Source of the DNA: Fulvivirga sp. M361
Lineage (GTDB): Bacteria > Bacteroidota > Bacteroidia > Cytophagales > Cyclobacteriaceae
Direction: 5' to 3'
Assembly: GCF_007097395.1 (NCBI RefSeq)
Contig: NZ_VKDC01000010.1
Location: 1 to 64,000 of the forward strand
Length of the DNA stretch: 64,000 nt
The notes under the pieces are model-generated. The model did not search any database. It was not told the origin of the DNA and saw nothing but the letters and a program-made list of their open reading frames with translations. A program made the position numbers and the translations under genes. Below, piece after piece: positions 1-8,767 of this stretch (the stretch's first letter is position 1; every line of letters begins with the position of its first letter).

Positions 1-301
1 CTATCGCTGCCACATCTACTATTTCGGCACCAGACTCTTTCGAGGAGTTGGACTTCGGCATGATGTGCTGCCTCATCCGGCCTCATAGCCTCTGTATGTG
101 GTTCCTGTTCGTCAGTACAGACACCGCAGTCTGGCTTACTTCAGTGCGTGGATCACTCCAAACCACCTTGTGCTTACGCTACAGCTTCAGCGACACGCGT
201 GCCACTTGCTTCGCTTCTGGGCACGACCCCAGCGCGTACGGGACTTTCACCCTTTGGAACGCTCAACTTCATGAGCTATATTCACCATTCAAGGCACACA
301 C
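1..301 (-). mobile_element. Group II intron, 5' part (partial at window edge)
   Basis: Non-coding 5' region of a group II intron on the minus strand, running off the left edge. Read on the minus strand it starts GTGTGTGCCTTGAATGG, a group II 5' end (GUGYG type), at about 299-301. The same start and several further blocks (a TTCCTGTTCGT block, GCTTACTTCAG, GACTTTCAC) recur in order at the 5' end of the complete intron at 1614-3449, but the sequences between them differ, so this is a related intron rather than an identical copy. Its reverse transcriptase and 3' end, if present, lie outside the window. Short open frames across this stretch look like chance. Confidence 0.7.
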
Positions 302-713
302 AAACGCTAAAAACCCATAGGCTAATGAGCTATTTGCAAAGGGCATTCAAATCCGATTCTTTTAAAGAAATAAACAAACGGTCAGCCTACGGATTTTAGC
401 TGAACGTTGGCGGCAAGCAAAGCGAGGCGCAGTATAACGACTAAATAAGAATAAATTTGAAAAAATATTTTAGATTTTACCATATTGTATTTTTTTATAC
501 CTTAGCACCCACTAAAAACAATTGGATGTTTATGTTTAAATCGGATATTGTTCTGTAAGCAATCTGTACTTCTTTTACAGATTGTATCTTTATTTGTTCT
601 CGATAATCCTTTTCGAGAGCAATTTTCTATTGAGTTAATTTAAGTTTTAATCTGCGTACAATGAATGATATAGGCATTGTAATGCTTTTCGTGTATGCAA
701 AAAATTAAAGAAA
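302..713. other. Gene-free segment with two tandem hairpins
   Basis: No convincing gene lies between the intron end and the methyltransferase. Two adjacent perfect hairpins are present: CAATCTGTA (560-568) pairs with TACAGATTG (576-584), and GTTCTCGA (596-603) pairs with TCGAGAGC (613-620, one G-U pair). T-rich sequence follows the first, so they could be terminators or structure in the leader of the downstream gene. The segment is visibly AT-rich from 430 on. Confidence 0.4.
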
Positions 714-1484
714 ATGAATAACGAAGAACAGACAATTCACGAATTTGACTTGAATATTATTTATGAATATTTTTCAAAAACAGAACGACAAGGGCCCGGA
801 AGTCCCGAAGAAACGCTTAAAGCATTAGGTTTTATAGACGGTCTTACCGAAAAGTCCAAAATTGCCGATATTGGTTGTGGAACAGGTGGTCAAACAATGG
901 TATTAGGAAAAAACATACCGTGTGAAATTATCGGTGTTGATGCCTGGCACGGTTTTATAAATCAATTTAACCAAAATGCCCAAATCAAAAATTTTCAAGA
1001 TAGAGTGAAAGGCATTGTCGGTAATATGGAAAACCTTCCGTTTCAAGAGGAAGAATTTGACTTGATTTGGTCAGAAGGTGCGATTTATCACATTGGATTT
1101 GAGAGAGGATTAAACGAGTGGCGAAGATTTCTGAAACAGGGCGGATATATCGCAGTTACAGAAAACACTTGGTTTACAGAAGAGCGACCTGCTGAAATTC
1201 AAGAATTTTGGCAAAAAATTTATCCCGAAATAGATACAATCCCGAATAAAGTCGCTCAAATGCAAAACGCAGGTTATCTTCCGATTGCCTCTTATATATT
1301 GCCCGAAACCATTTGGACAGACTATTATGCCTGGCAAAAATTAAGACGAGAATCCTTTCTGAAAAAATACAAAGGCAACAAAATCGTAGAAGAATTTCTA
1401 GTTTCTCAACAATACGAAGCAGAGTTATATTACAAATACAAAGCATATTACGGCTATATGTTTTATATCGGGAAGAAGGTTTAA
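714..1484 (+). CDS. Class I SAM-dependent methyltransferase
   Basis: A 256-residue cytosolic methyltransferase. Motif I (ADIGCGTGG, around residues 52-60) binds SAM, followed by GVDAW at the end of strand 2 and the segment [17 protein letters not shown]. The family is common in Bacteroidota and usually annotated only as a class I methyltransferase; the substrate is not known. The ATG at 714 follows an A-rich stretch (TTAAAGAAA), normal for this phylum. The gene stands alone with its own terminator and lies between two group II introns. Its sequence is more AT-rich than the genes after 4 kb, which suggests horizontal acquisition. The family call is firm; the function is open. Confidence 0.9.
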   Translation: MNNEEQTIHEFDLNIIYEYFSKTERQGPGSPEETLKALGFIDGLTEKSKIADIGCGTGGQTMVLGKNIPCEIIGVDAWHGFINQFNQNAQIKNFQDRVKGIVGNMENLPFQEEEFDLIWSEGAIYHIGFERGLNEWRRFLKQGGYIAVTENTWFTEERPAEIQEFWQKIYPEIDTIPNKVAQMQNAGYLPIASYILPETIWTDYYAWQKLRRESFLKKYKGNKIVEEFLVSQQYEAELYYKYKAYYGYMFYIGKKV

Positions 1485-1533
1485 ACGATGATGAACCTGA
1501 TGTAAATTTGCAGTTGGATTAAAATGTGAAATT

Positions 1534-1571
1534 CCTTTCGTGTGTTAGCTTTTACGCACGAAAGGTTTTTT
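1534..1571 (+). terminator. Intrinsic terminator of the methyltransferase
   Basis: CCTTTCGTG (1534-1542) pairs perfectly with CACGAAAGG (1557-1565), followed at once by TTTTTT. It lies 50 nt after the methyltransferase stop. Confidence 0.85.
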
Positions 1572-1613
1572 ACTAATTTAGTGAAATGACAATTGGAAAA
1601 ATGCCAGCCGATA

Positions 1614-3449
1614 ATCGAGTAGACGGCCCCGACTAAATTAGTCGGGGTGCGCCTCTCACACCACCCAGCGTACGGTTCTCGTACTGGGCGGTTCGTTAAG
1701 TAATGGAGATACTTTCGAGTAGTGTTCACTTAGGGATTGGTATCCCCTTTTCCTTAGTCTTTCCAAGGTGATGGTAGTCCGCAGTATAGGACTTTGGCTA
1801 CTGCCCAGCCTCCCATTCTTGTTCGGCTCCATGCATAGGCTTGATCATACGAAGTACCCAAACGAATCAAGTTCTTCTTTTTCCGTTCCAGTTTCTTCCA
1901 GTCAGTCCAAATACAATACCTGAGTCTGTTACGTAACCAACTGTAGATTTCCTTGAGCTTGACTTGAATACTTGCCATTCGGAAGTAATTCAACCAACCT
2001 CGCTGGACTTCTTTCAGCTTTTGGAAACGCTCTTGCATACTCATTGGCACTGTCTTCCTTGTAATGGATTTTAGGGTTTGTTTGAGCCTACGCCAGCCCT
2101 TTTCGCTTACTACCAATTGATAAACCCCTTTCTCACCTTTCCTGTAGGTAGGCACAAAGCCGAACCCCAGTACTTGGAATTGAACAGGCCTTCGTATACC
2201 GCTTTTTGCTCTGTTGATGGGAAGCTTCAACTTGTTCCTTAGGAACTCAAAGATGCTATTGCCTATCTTCCTAGCATCACTTTGGGGCTTGGTATAAATA
2301 CTAAAATCATCAGCGTAGCGGACATAATTCAACCCCATCCTTTCCTGTTCCCTGTCCAGCTCATGCAGCATGATATTGGACAGCAATGGGCTGAGCGGGC
2401 TTCCCTGTGGTATGCCCTTTCTTCGTTTGATTAGTTTGCCACCGATCTGTATCGGGGCACGTAACCAAAGCCTGATCAGGCGCAATGTAATCGGGCACTT
2501 CACCTTACGGTAAATCAGTTGGAGTATGATATAATGCTCCACTTCATCAAAGAAATTCTTCAGGTCGATATCAACGATTTGTTGATACCCATCATTGATA
2601 TACTTCTTTGATTGCAGCACCGCTTGGTGGGCATTCTTTTGAGGTCGAAAACCATAACTATGGGATTTGAACTCTAGCTCAAACTTCGGGGCTATCACTT
2701 GACTTGCCGCTTGCTGTAACATGCGGTCAATGACCGTTGGCACACCAAGCAAACGTGTTTTGCCCTCACCTTTGGGGATCATTACCCCTAGAATGGGTTG
2801 GGCAACGTACTTCTCATTAAGAATACTTGTCAGAAGTGTATCTCTGGTTTCTTCCAGATGTTCCTTTAGCTCACTGACCGACATGCGATCAACTCCAGAA
2901 GAACCTTTGTTCTTCTCTACTTGTCTTCGTGCCTTGAGTAGATTCTTCCTTCTTAGTATTGGCTCAATCACTCCCTTTTATTCTCTGTTCCGCTTATCGA
3001 ATGGCTACTCCTGATTCCAATAGATATCAGAATCGGACGCTCCATCCGTCATTTGGAACTACTTAATGTTCGGTCCTTCAATGAGTTGTGAGGCCTCTGT
3101 AGTCCTTACAGCTCGTTACTCTCAGCTAATATGACCTCTGCTGACTTCTCCTTAATGTTCACGACATCAGGAGATCTCCCTTGGTAAGGTAAATTGCTTT
3201 CTGGCCATCACTACCTGATCTACATACTGTCCAAATTCATCGAGACTGGGCTTTACAAAGATGTGCTTGCTTACCCTGAACAATATGCCTCTTATCTGAT
3301 TCCTGTTCGTTAGTTCAGCCTTTTGTAGTCCTGCTTACTTCAGATGTAACCTCAAGGTCACCACCCTTGCAGCTTACTAATACTTCCTCTCGACAGGCGC
3401 ATAGGAGACTTTCACTCCATTAACTATATTTACCATTCAAGGCACACAC
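1614..3449 (-). mobile_element. Complete group II intron
   Basis: The intron reads on the minus strand. The 5' end is GTGTGTGCC at about 3447-3449. The 3' end is a domain V hairpin at about 1652-1694 (CCCAGTACG, loop, CGTACGCTGGG) followed by domain VI with the CCCCGACTAA/TTTAGTCGGGG stem and the terminus CTACTCGAT at 1614-1622, giving a typical AY 3' end. The reverse transcriptase ORF sits in domain IV. About 475 nt upstream of the ORF are the non-coding domains I-III. Total length of about 1.8 kb fits an ORF-containing bacterial intron. The ends are set by motif, so either may be off by a few bases. Confidence 0.85.
1754..2971 (-). CDS. ltrA: Group II intron reverse transcriptase/maturase (LtrA family)
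   Basis: A 405-residue intron-encoded protein that splices its own intron and copies it into DNA during retrohoming. The RT domain shows the fingers segment YGFRP, the DLKNFFDEV block, GIPQGSPLSPLLSN and the catalytic YADD at about residues 218-221. The maturase (GIIM) segment follows (QRGWLNYFRMA), and the protein ends WKD with no H-N-H endonuclease domain. The ORF is intact, so the intron may still be active. Endonuclease-less RTs usually prime from nascent strands at the replication fork; that is family knowledge, not shown here. Confidence 0.95.
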   Translation of the reverse strand: MIEPILRRKNLLKARRQVEKNKGSSGVDRMSVSELKEHLEETRDTLLTSILNEKYVAQPILGVMIPKGEGKTRLLGVPTVIDRMLQQAASQVIAPKFELEFKSHSYGFRPQKNAHQAVLQSKKYINDGYQQIVDIDLKNFFDEVEHYIILQLIYRKVKCPITLRLIRLWLRAPIQIGGKLIKRRKGIPQGSPLSPLLSNIMLHELDREQERMGLNYVRYADDFSIYTKPQSDARKIGNSIFEFLRNKLKLPINRAKSGIRRPVQFQVLGFGFVPTYRKGEKGVYQLVVSEKGWRRLKQTLKSITRKTVPMSMQERFQKLKEVQRGWLNYFRMASIQVKLKEIYSWLRNRLRYCIWTDWKKLERKKKNLIRLGTSYDQAYAWSRTRMGGWAVAKVLYCGLPSPWKD

Positions 3450-3693
3450 AAAATGTATAGTGCATTGGCTGCAAAGTGGTACGGTGGATACGAACGTAAG
3501 CCACGAGTTTGTATCTTGCTAATCAAAAACAGTGCGATGCAGCGCCAACGACATCATACATCAGGAACGTTGTGATCAAAAAGAGTTCCGCAGAGCAATC
3601 AGGTAAGGCCGGGCCGATAACCTAATAATCTTTTCTGCGTTGACAAAAAAGTAATGATTTTATGTTCCTGGTATATTTTAGGATCTCTTTACT

Positions 3694-3855
3694 ATGGAAA
3701 TAATTCTTGAAGTATTCTTTGCTGCTTTTTTTACCAATCGGAAGAAAATGAAAAGAGTTTTTGTTAAGAAAAATGATCCGAAACTAGTTGCCAATAAAAA
3801 AACTAAACCGATCGGTGATCGAGCAGGGAATTCAACCGATCACAACAAGCCATAA
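3694..3855 (+). CDS. Possible small basic protein, 53 aa
   Basis: An open frame with ATG at 3694 and a TAGGATC stretch about 15 nt upstream as a weak ribosome-binding site. The peptide has a short hydrophobic start (about residues 3-13) followed by a Lys/Arg-rich, hydrophilic remainder. No family is recognised. It lies in the gap between the intron and the Rieske gene, with no clear terminator. The length and composition allow a real small protein, but chance cannot be excluded. Confidence 0.3.
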   Translation: MEIILEVFFAAFFTNRKKMKRVFVKKNDPKLVANKKTKPIGDRAGNSTDHNKP

Positions 3856-3986
3856 AAATGAATGTATAAAACAGCTTTCTAGACGTATCTTCTTTCTCTT
3901 TTCATTATCAGTAAATTTAGCTCAAACGGGCGTAACTTAATGTCCGATCAAAGGTAGCAGGCCCAGTTCCCAATCAAGAGACGCTT

Positions 3987-4307
3987 TCACACATATACAT
4001 GAAAGCCACTATCATCCATTTTTGTTGGATAAGTAGTCAAATCGGCTGTTCTCCCCTGGCACTCACGACCTGTTTTCACACTGAACCTATAAAAGTGAAG
4101 CGGACAAATAACCTCTCCGAGATAGTTGATCGTTCCTCCGCTTAAAGACTCCTTTTGGTGAGGGCAGGCATTATCGGTGACATAGTAACGGCCTTCAAAA
4201 AAGGTAAGGCAAAAGCTTTTTTCACCCAGTTGTAATCTAATGGGATTTCGCTTGTTGAGTGCCTGCTCAGCTTCAGCGGGTGAGTTGAATATTTTTATCC
4301 ATTTCAT
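3987..4307 (-). CDS. Rieske [2Fe-2S] domain protein
   Basis: A 106-residue soluble Rieske ferredoxin-type protein. Cluster ligands are C48-P-H50 and C68-P-L-H71, the C-x-H...C-x-x-H pattern of a Rieske centre. It has no signal peptide or membrane helix and so should sit in the cytosol. Its start codon overlaps the end of the sterol-desaturase-family gene by 4 nt, so the two are translated together. Electron delivery to that di-iron membrane oxygenase is a reasonable inference. It could also belong to the small NirD/ferredoxin-like Rieske proteins of other oxygenases. Confidence 0.9.
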   Translation of the reverse strand: MKWIKIFNSPAEAEQALNKRNPIRLQLGEKSFCLTFFEGRYYVTDNACPHQKESLSGGTINYLGEVICPLHFYRFSVKTGRECQGRTADLTTYPTKMDDSGFHVYV

Positions 4308-5185
4308 TCACTTCTGAATAGTTTTTTCTTTTCTTCCAGCCTGCTGGGACGTATAAATGTCATTACATACGCCTCTTTGAGCGACTTTGACCTACGGATA
4401 TCTTTTACGATATCGATCCACTCATGGAAACACAAATAGACCGGGTTGTAAGAATTCACCGGCCTGGTAATACCATAATCAGCCTGTTCTTCTTCCGGCT
4501 GGAAGGTTCCAAATATACGGTCCCAGATAATGAACGTCGAGCCGTAGTTTTTATCCAGGTATTTATCGTTTGTGGCATGGTGCACCCGATGATGAGAAGG
4601 TGTTGTGAAGAAATATTCAATAGGCCTGGGTAGCTTACGGATGTATTCCGTATGGATCCAAAACTGGTATAATACTTCTATCTGATGACAGATGAAAAAT
4701 ACCACCGGATGGAACCCTGCCAGGGCCACCGGGATAAAGAAAACGAGTTTAATATGCTGCGTCCATCCCAAACGGAAGGATACGGACCAATTGTACTTTT
4801 CAGAAGAATGGTGTGTAACATGGGTAGCCCACCAAAAGCGGTTCTCATGCGCCACGCGATGCGCCCAATAGCGCCAAAAATCAATCCAAACCAGGCACAG
4901 TATAAAAGACCACCAGGTGTATGGAATACTCCAGGACACCATATTATAGAAAAACAGAATGATACTGAATGTAATTAACTTGATGGCTGCGCTGATCGCG
5001 ACATTCACCAAACCTATCACAGTGGCTGCGGCAGTATCTTTACCATCATAATAGTGTTTTTTCTCTCTCCAGCTGGCCACCCATTCCCATGCCACCAATA
5101 GGAACATCACCGGTGCTGCATATAGAATAATATTAGGTAAATCCATGGCCAATACCTGCTCGACACTAAGCTTCTCTTTCTCCAT
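4304..5185 (-). CDS. Sterol desaturase / fatty acid hydroxylase family protein
   Basis: A 293-residue integral membrane protein of the ERG3/fatty acid hydroxylase superfamily, which uses a non-haem di-iron centre to hydroxylate or desaturate lipids. Histidine boxes are visible: HRVAH (109-113), HVTHH (122-126) and HHRVHH (198-203). Hydrophobic helices lie around residues 17-35, 55-80 and 90-107, with another pair near 145-170. The substrate cannot be read from the sequence; in Bacteroidota fatty acids or sphingolipids are more likely than sterols. It is the first gene of a two-gene operon with the Rieske protein. The 250-bp upstream gap is shared with the divergent TonB receptor. Confidence 0.9.
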   Translation of the reverse strand: MEKEKLSVEQVLAMDLPNIILYAAPVMFLLVAWEWVASWREKKHYYDGKDTAAATVIGLVNVAISAAIKLITFSIILFFYNMVSWSIPYTWWSFILCLVWIDFWRYWAHRVAHENRFWWATHVTHHSSEKYNWSVSFRLGWTQHIKLVFFIPVALAGFHPVVFFICHQIEVLYQFWIHTEYIRKLPRPIEYFFTTPSHHRVHHATNDKYLDKNYGSTFIIWDRIFGTFQPEEEQADYGITRPVNSYNPVYLCFHEWIDIVKDIRRSKSLKEAYVMTFIRPSRLEEKKKLFRSE

Positions 5186-5360
5186 ATTTTTGCAAAAGGT
5201 CGCAAATTAACTGATAATCACCGTTTTTAATAATTAAGACTGATAATGTTGTCCTAAAAATAAAATTGAAGGCGGAATATTCTTTGCCTCTTTAAATACA
5301 CATAACATCCTATTAAAAAACTCATATTCATATCCGGGATGATCCAAAAATGACACCTTT

Positions 5361-5433
5361 CATTAACTTTTTGTTAAGCCTTTTTCAATGTTAAAATTTA
5401 ACATTCCGCAAGACTACACCGGCAATAGCTTTG
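5361..5433 (+). promoter_or_regulatory. Promoter with GTTAA direct repeats
   Basis: A perfect Bacteroidota -7 element TAGCTTTG lies at 5426-5433. Upstream are CATTAA (5361), TGTTAA (5372) and TGTTAA (5389), the first two 11 bp apart. The block GTTAAGCC-T5-CAATGTTAA is almost identical to one upstream of the gene at 23105. No clear TTG at -33 is present, which suits an activator-dependent promoter. The rest of the 5186-5434 gap holds no other recognisable element. Confidence 0.5.
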
Positions 5434-5461
5434 CATGATTTTAACCAAAAAAACATGTAAA

Positions 5462-8400
5462 ATGATGCCAAATTCTACAGGGAAACTATTCAAGATGTCA
5501 ATGTTATTGACACTGATCTGCCTGGCATTAAGCCACGATATATTCGGTCAGGCAACGAACGCTTCCATAAGCGGAATAGTAAAAGACGACAGCGGAGCTC
5601 CTCTGCCAGGGGCTACCGTAAGAGTGCAAAATACCTCTACCGGTTTTGAAACGGGTACCATCACCAACGTAAACGGCGAATTTATCCTCCGCCAATTGCC
5701 CTTGGGTGGCCCTTATAACATTAGCAGCTCCTTTATTGGCTTCCAGGAAAATCAGAAAAGCGGGATCATGCTCAACCAGGGCAAATCTGTTAAGATCGGG
5801 TTTGCCATGAGTAACTCCTCTACCGAATTGCAGGAAGTAATAGTAACAGGGGATGCGCTTAGCAGCCGTATCGATGAGTTAGGTGAAGTAACCTCCATAG
5901 GATTTCGCGAAATCAAGAACCTCCCTACCGAAGGGCGGAATTTTACCCGCCTCACAGCGCTCTCACCATTGCAGGGAGGTGGCTCATTAAACCTGGGCGG
6001 ACAAAGACGTACTTCTACCGGTGTTACCATAGACGGTGTTAATGCACGTAATACCTTGACAGCCGGTGAAATTGGCCGAGGTCCATATACTATTTCCCAG
6101 GAAGCTGTCCGGGAGTTTCAGGTAAACACAAATGACTATGATGTAACCTCAGGGCGTTTTGCCGGCGGAGCCATTCAGGCTACTACCAAGTCAGGTACCA
6201 ATACCCCTGAAGCCAGCGTATTCTTCTATAATCGAAGCGATGCCTTACAAAGTCAGTACGATATCCGTGCCAATGACAGGGCGGAAGATTTCAATACCAA
6301 TCAATACGGTGTAAGTGTAGGAGGTCCGATTGTAAAAGACAAGGTCCATTTTTATGCTGTCTATGAGACACAACGCGAGGACCTGTCACAGAACATAGGT
6401 AACATACGTGACGGACAAGCCGGAGTAGACGATCAAAACAGGCTGCGGATAAGCCGCGATTCGTTGAATGAATTCATCAATATCGCTCGCCAGTCCTATG
6501 GGTTGTCGGACGCTCTGATGGTAGGGATCTTTGATAGAAAAACAGAGGCCAATACACTTTTTGCTCGCATAGACTGGCAGATCGATGATAAAAACAGGCT
6601 GACTCTGAGAAATAATTACAACAAATGGGAGTCCCCCTTAAGTGTATCAGATAATTCTAACCTGGAGCTCAGGGAATCATGGTCAGACTTTACTTCTCAG
6701 GAAAATAGCTTTTTGGTATCACTACGTTCAGCGTTTACCCCTAACCTGATGAACGAATTCAAGGTACAATACCAACGTGCAAAACGTGATTTTTTGCCCA
6801 GTGGAGGTTTTATCCCGGAGCAAAATATTCCCAGGGCTGTAGTAAATGTAACTTCCACTACACCTGACGGGCGTACCAGTACACGATCGGTCCAGATAGG
6901 AGGGCAACGCTTTACTCCTGAAACTAACCTCGAAAGACAGGTCCACTTCACCAACACCACTTATATCAACTCCGGTAAGTTTAATTTCACCTTCGGGACG
7001 GATAACCAGATCACTTACCTGGAGACTCTTCTGAGTAGTGAACAAAACGGTCGCTTCACCTTCCAGTCGCTGGATGATTTCCGGAACCTTGCCCCCAGCC
7101 GCTATTTAAGGGAAGCGCCGCTTCAGGGCAGGCCTATCGTAGAACAAACCGTGGTTGACCTTTCTTTATTTGCCCAGGTAGACTTCTTTCCGCATCCTGA
7201 TATTAACCTGATTGCCGGGATACGCTGGGATGCTACGGCATTTTTAGAAGATGCTGAAAATAACCCATTAGTGGAGCAAGAATTGGGTTTCCGAACAGAT
7301 GTCAAGCCCCAGGACTGGGATAACTTTCAGCCACGTATCCAGGCCACCTGGAACTATAAGGGAAGAAACTCAGATATTATCAAAGTAGGTGGTGGTGTTT
7401 TTAACGCTCAGCCTCATTATTATGCCCAGGTGAATAACATCCAAAATAGCGGCACTTTGATCCAGTCGGTAGACGTATCAGGTGACCTGGTGCCCACGCC
7501 CAACTTCCCTGCTTACCGGGAAGACCCATCTACCGTACCGGGAGCGGAGATCAATGCTGAAAATAACCTGACCACTTTTGCTACCATTAATGCCGTAGAC
7601 CCTGATTTTGAAGTGCCTACCACATTTAAAGGTAACATTTCTTATACCCACTTTTTTGGTAATAGGTATAGCCTGGGCTTTAATTTCCTGGCCAGTAAAA
7701 CCGTCAACAACTACGTCTACCAGGAAACTAACATCGTAGATGAACCTTTTTTTGTAACTCCTACAGAAGGAAGGGAAGTATTTGTACCCGCATCTACCAT
7801 TAACGAGAGTAATGGCGCTACCGATTGGACCCAGGGGAGAAAATCCAACAGCGTTGGACGTACGCTGGTACTAACCCCTGACGGCGAATTGGAAACTTTT
7901 GCATTAGTGCTTCAAGGTAGTGCCAGGATAGGTAAAGACGGAGAAGTGAGCGCCAGTTATACCTTCAATCAGGCAAAAGACAATTCATCGTATAACTGCT
8001 GTGTGGCGAATACCTCAACGTTCTTACATGTGGATGGAGACCCACGGGACCTAAAATGGGGCTATTCTGACAATCACTTCAGTAATAAACTGGTGATCAA
8101 TGGTACTTCGCCAAGCTGGAAGGGATTTAATCTGGGTGTTACCGTACTGGGGTATGGCGGTGAGGTATTTACCTTCCGAACAGAGACTAACACCAGCGCC
8201 AACGGTGATTTTAACCTGAGCAACGATGCTGCCTACATCTGGGACCCGAATAACCCGGAAACGCCTGCTGAAATTGTAGAGACTTACAATAGCATTCTGG
8301 CTGACCCTGAGGTTACAGACAATTTTAAAGATTACCTAAGAGACAATTTCGGTCAGTTTGCTGAACGCAACGGAGGGCGCGACGAATTTTATGCTACTGT

Positions 8401-8713
8401 GGACATGAGGATCACAAAAAAGTTCAACCTGCCAAATACAGGTCATGGACTGGAGCTGTCAGCGGACCTGTTTAACGTAGCCAATTTTTGGTCTGACGTG
8501 ATCCGAAGAGGTGTATTCGGAAATGAAATGACTCAAAACGCTGTCTATGGAAAGCGAAACGATTACGGCAGGAACATAGACCTTATGCGCATCACTGGAT
8601 TTGATAGAGACACCAACAGTTATCAATACCGGGTGCAGGACGGCGTTACCAATCCCGACCTTCGGGGTACACCCTGGAGACTGCAACTGGGCATACGATA
8701 CACCTTTAATTAA
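5462..8713 (+). CDS. Oar-like TonB-dependent outer membrane receptor
   Basis: About 1083 residues. The order is signal peptide, a carboxypeptidase-regulatory-like domain (SGIVKDDSGAPLPGATVRV, within the first 110 residues), a plug domain with VTIDGVNARNTLT, and a long beta barrel ending in IRYTFN with a terminal aromatic-Asn. The plug/barrel style matches the Oar family rather than SusC. It imports an unknown ligand across the outer membrane with TonB energy. An ATG also occurs at 5435, but it overlaps the -7 promoter element ending at 5433, so the ATG at 5462 (or 5465) is preferred; it gives a cleaner signal peptide. A terminator separates it from the phosphodiesterase gene. Confidence 0.9.
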   Translation: MMPNSTGKLFKMSMLLTLICLALSHDIFGQATNASISGIVKDDSGAPLPGATVRVQNTSTGFETGTITNVNGEFILRQLPLGGPYNISSSFIGFQENQKSGIMLNQGKSVKIGFAMSNSSTELQEVIVTGDALSSRIDELGEVTSIGFREIKNLPTEGRNFTRLTALSPLQGGGSLNLGGQRRTSTGVTIDGVNARNTLTAGEIGRGPYTISQEAVREFQVNTNDYDVTSGRFAGGAIQATTKSGTNTPEASVFFYNRSDALQSQYDIRANDRAEDFNTNQYGVSVGGPIVKDKVHFYAVYETQREDLSQNIGNIRDGQAGVDDQNRLRISRDSLNEFINIARQSYGLSDALMVGIFDRKTEANTLFARIDWQIDDKNRLTLRNNYNKWESPLSVSDNSNLELRESWSDFTSQENSFLVSLRSAFTPNLMNEFKVQYQRAKRDFLPSGGFIPEQNIPRAVVNVTSTTPDGRTSTRSVQIGGQRFTPETNLERQVHFTNTTYINSGKFNFTFGTDNQITYLETLLSSEQNGRFTFQSLDDFRNLAPSRYLREAPLQGRPIVEQTVVDLSLFAQVDFFPHPDINLIAGIRWDATAFLEDAENNPLVEQELGFRTDVKPQDWDNFQPRIQATWNYKGRNSDIIKVGGGVFNAQPHYYAQVNNIQNSGTLIQSVDVSGDLVPTPNFPAYREDPSTVPGAEINAENNLTTFATINAVDPDFEVPTTFKGNISYTHFFGNRYSLGFNFLASKTVNNYVYQETNIVDEPFFVTPTEGREVFVPASTINESNGATDWTQGRKSNSVGRTLVLTPDGELETFALVLQGSARIGKDGEVSASYTFNQAKDNSSYNCCVANTSTFLHVDGDPRDLKWGYSDNHFSNKLVINGTSPSWKGFNLGVTVLGYGGEVFTFRTETNTSANGDFNLSNDAAYIWDPNNPETPAEIVETYNSILADPEVTDNFKDYLRDNFGQFAERNGGRDEFYATVDMRITKKFNLPNTGHGLELSADLFNVANFWSDVIRRGVFGNEMTQNAVYGKRNDYGRNIDLMRITGFDRDTNSYQYRVQDGVTNPDLRGTPWRLQLGIRYTFN

Positions 8714-8726
8714 TTGATCTCTTCAG

Positions 8727-8753
8727 AAAGCCCGGTATATATGACCGGGCTTT
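8727..8753 (+). terminator. Intrinsic terminator after the TonB receptor
   Basis: AAAGCCCGGT (8727-8736) pairs perfectly over 10 bp with ACCGGGCTTT (8744-8753), loop of 7 nt, followed by ATTAAA. It would reduce read-through from the receptor gene into the phosphodiesterase gene, which starts 15 nt later. Confidence 0.75.
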
Positions 8754-8767
8754 ATTAAACCATAAAA

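Noticed and set aside
48-399. Two plus-strand open frames of 83-90 codons at the left end
   Set aside because: They lie over the non-coding 5' region of a group II intron on the other strand, and their translations lack protein-like composition.
400-460. Integron attC site
   Set aside because: The AACGTTGG and TATAACG sequences do not match the R'/R'' core consensus well, and no integrase is in the window.
2721-3014. 97-codon frame on the plus strand
   Set aside because: Shadow of the reverse transcriptase gene on the minus strand.
1614-3449. Group IIC (terminator-targeting) intron
   Set aside because: The exon before the intron 5' end shows no terminator hairpin, and the nearby terminator lies on the 3' exon side in the opposite direction.
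5435-5461. ATG at 5435 as start of the TonB receptor
   Set aside because: It overlaps the likely -7 promoter element, whereas the ATG at 5462 gives a normal leader and signal peptide.
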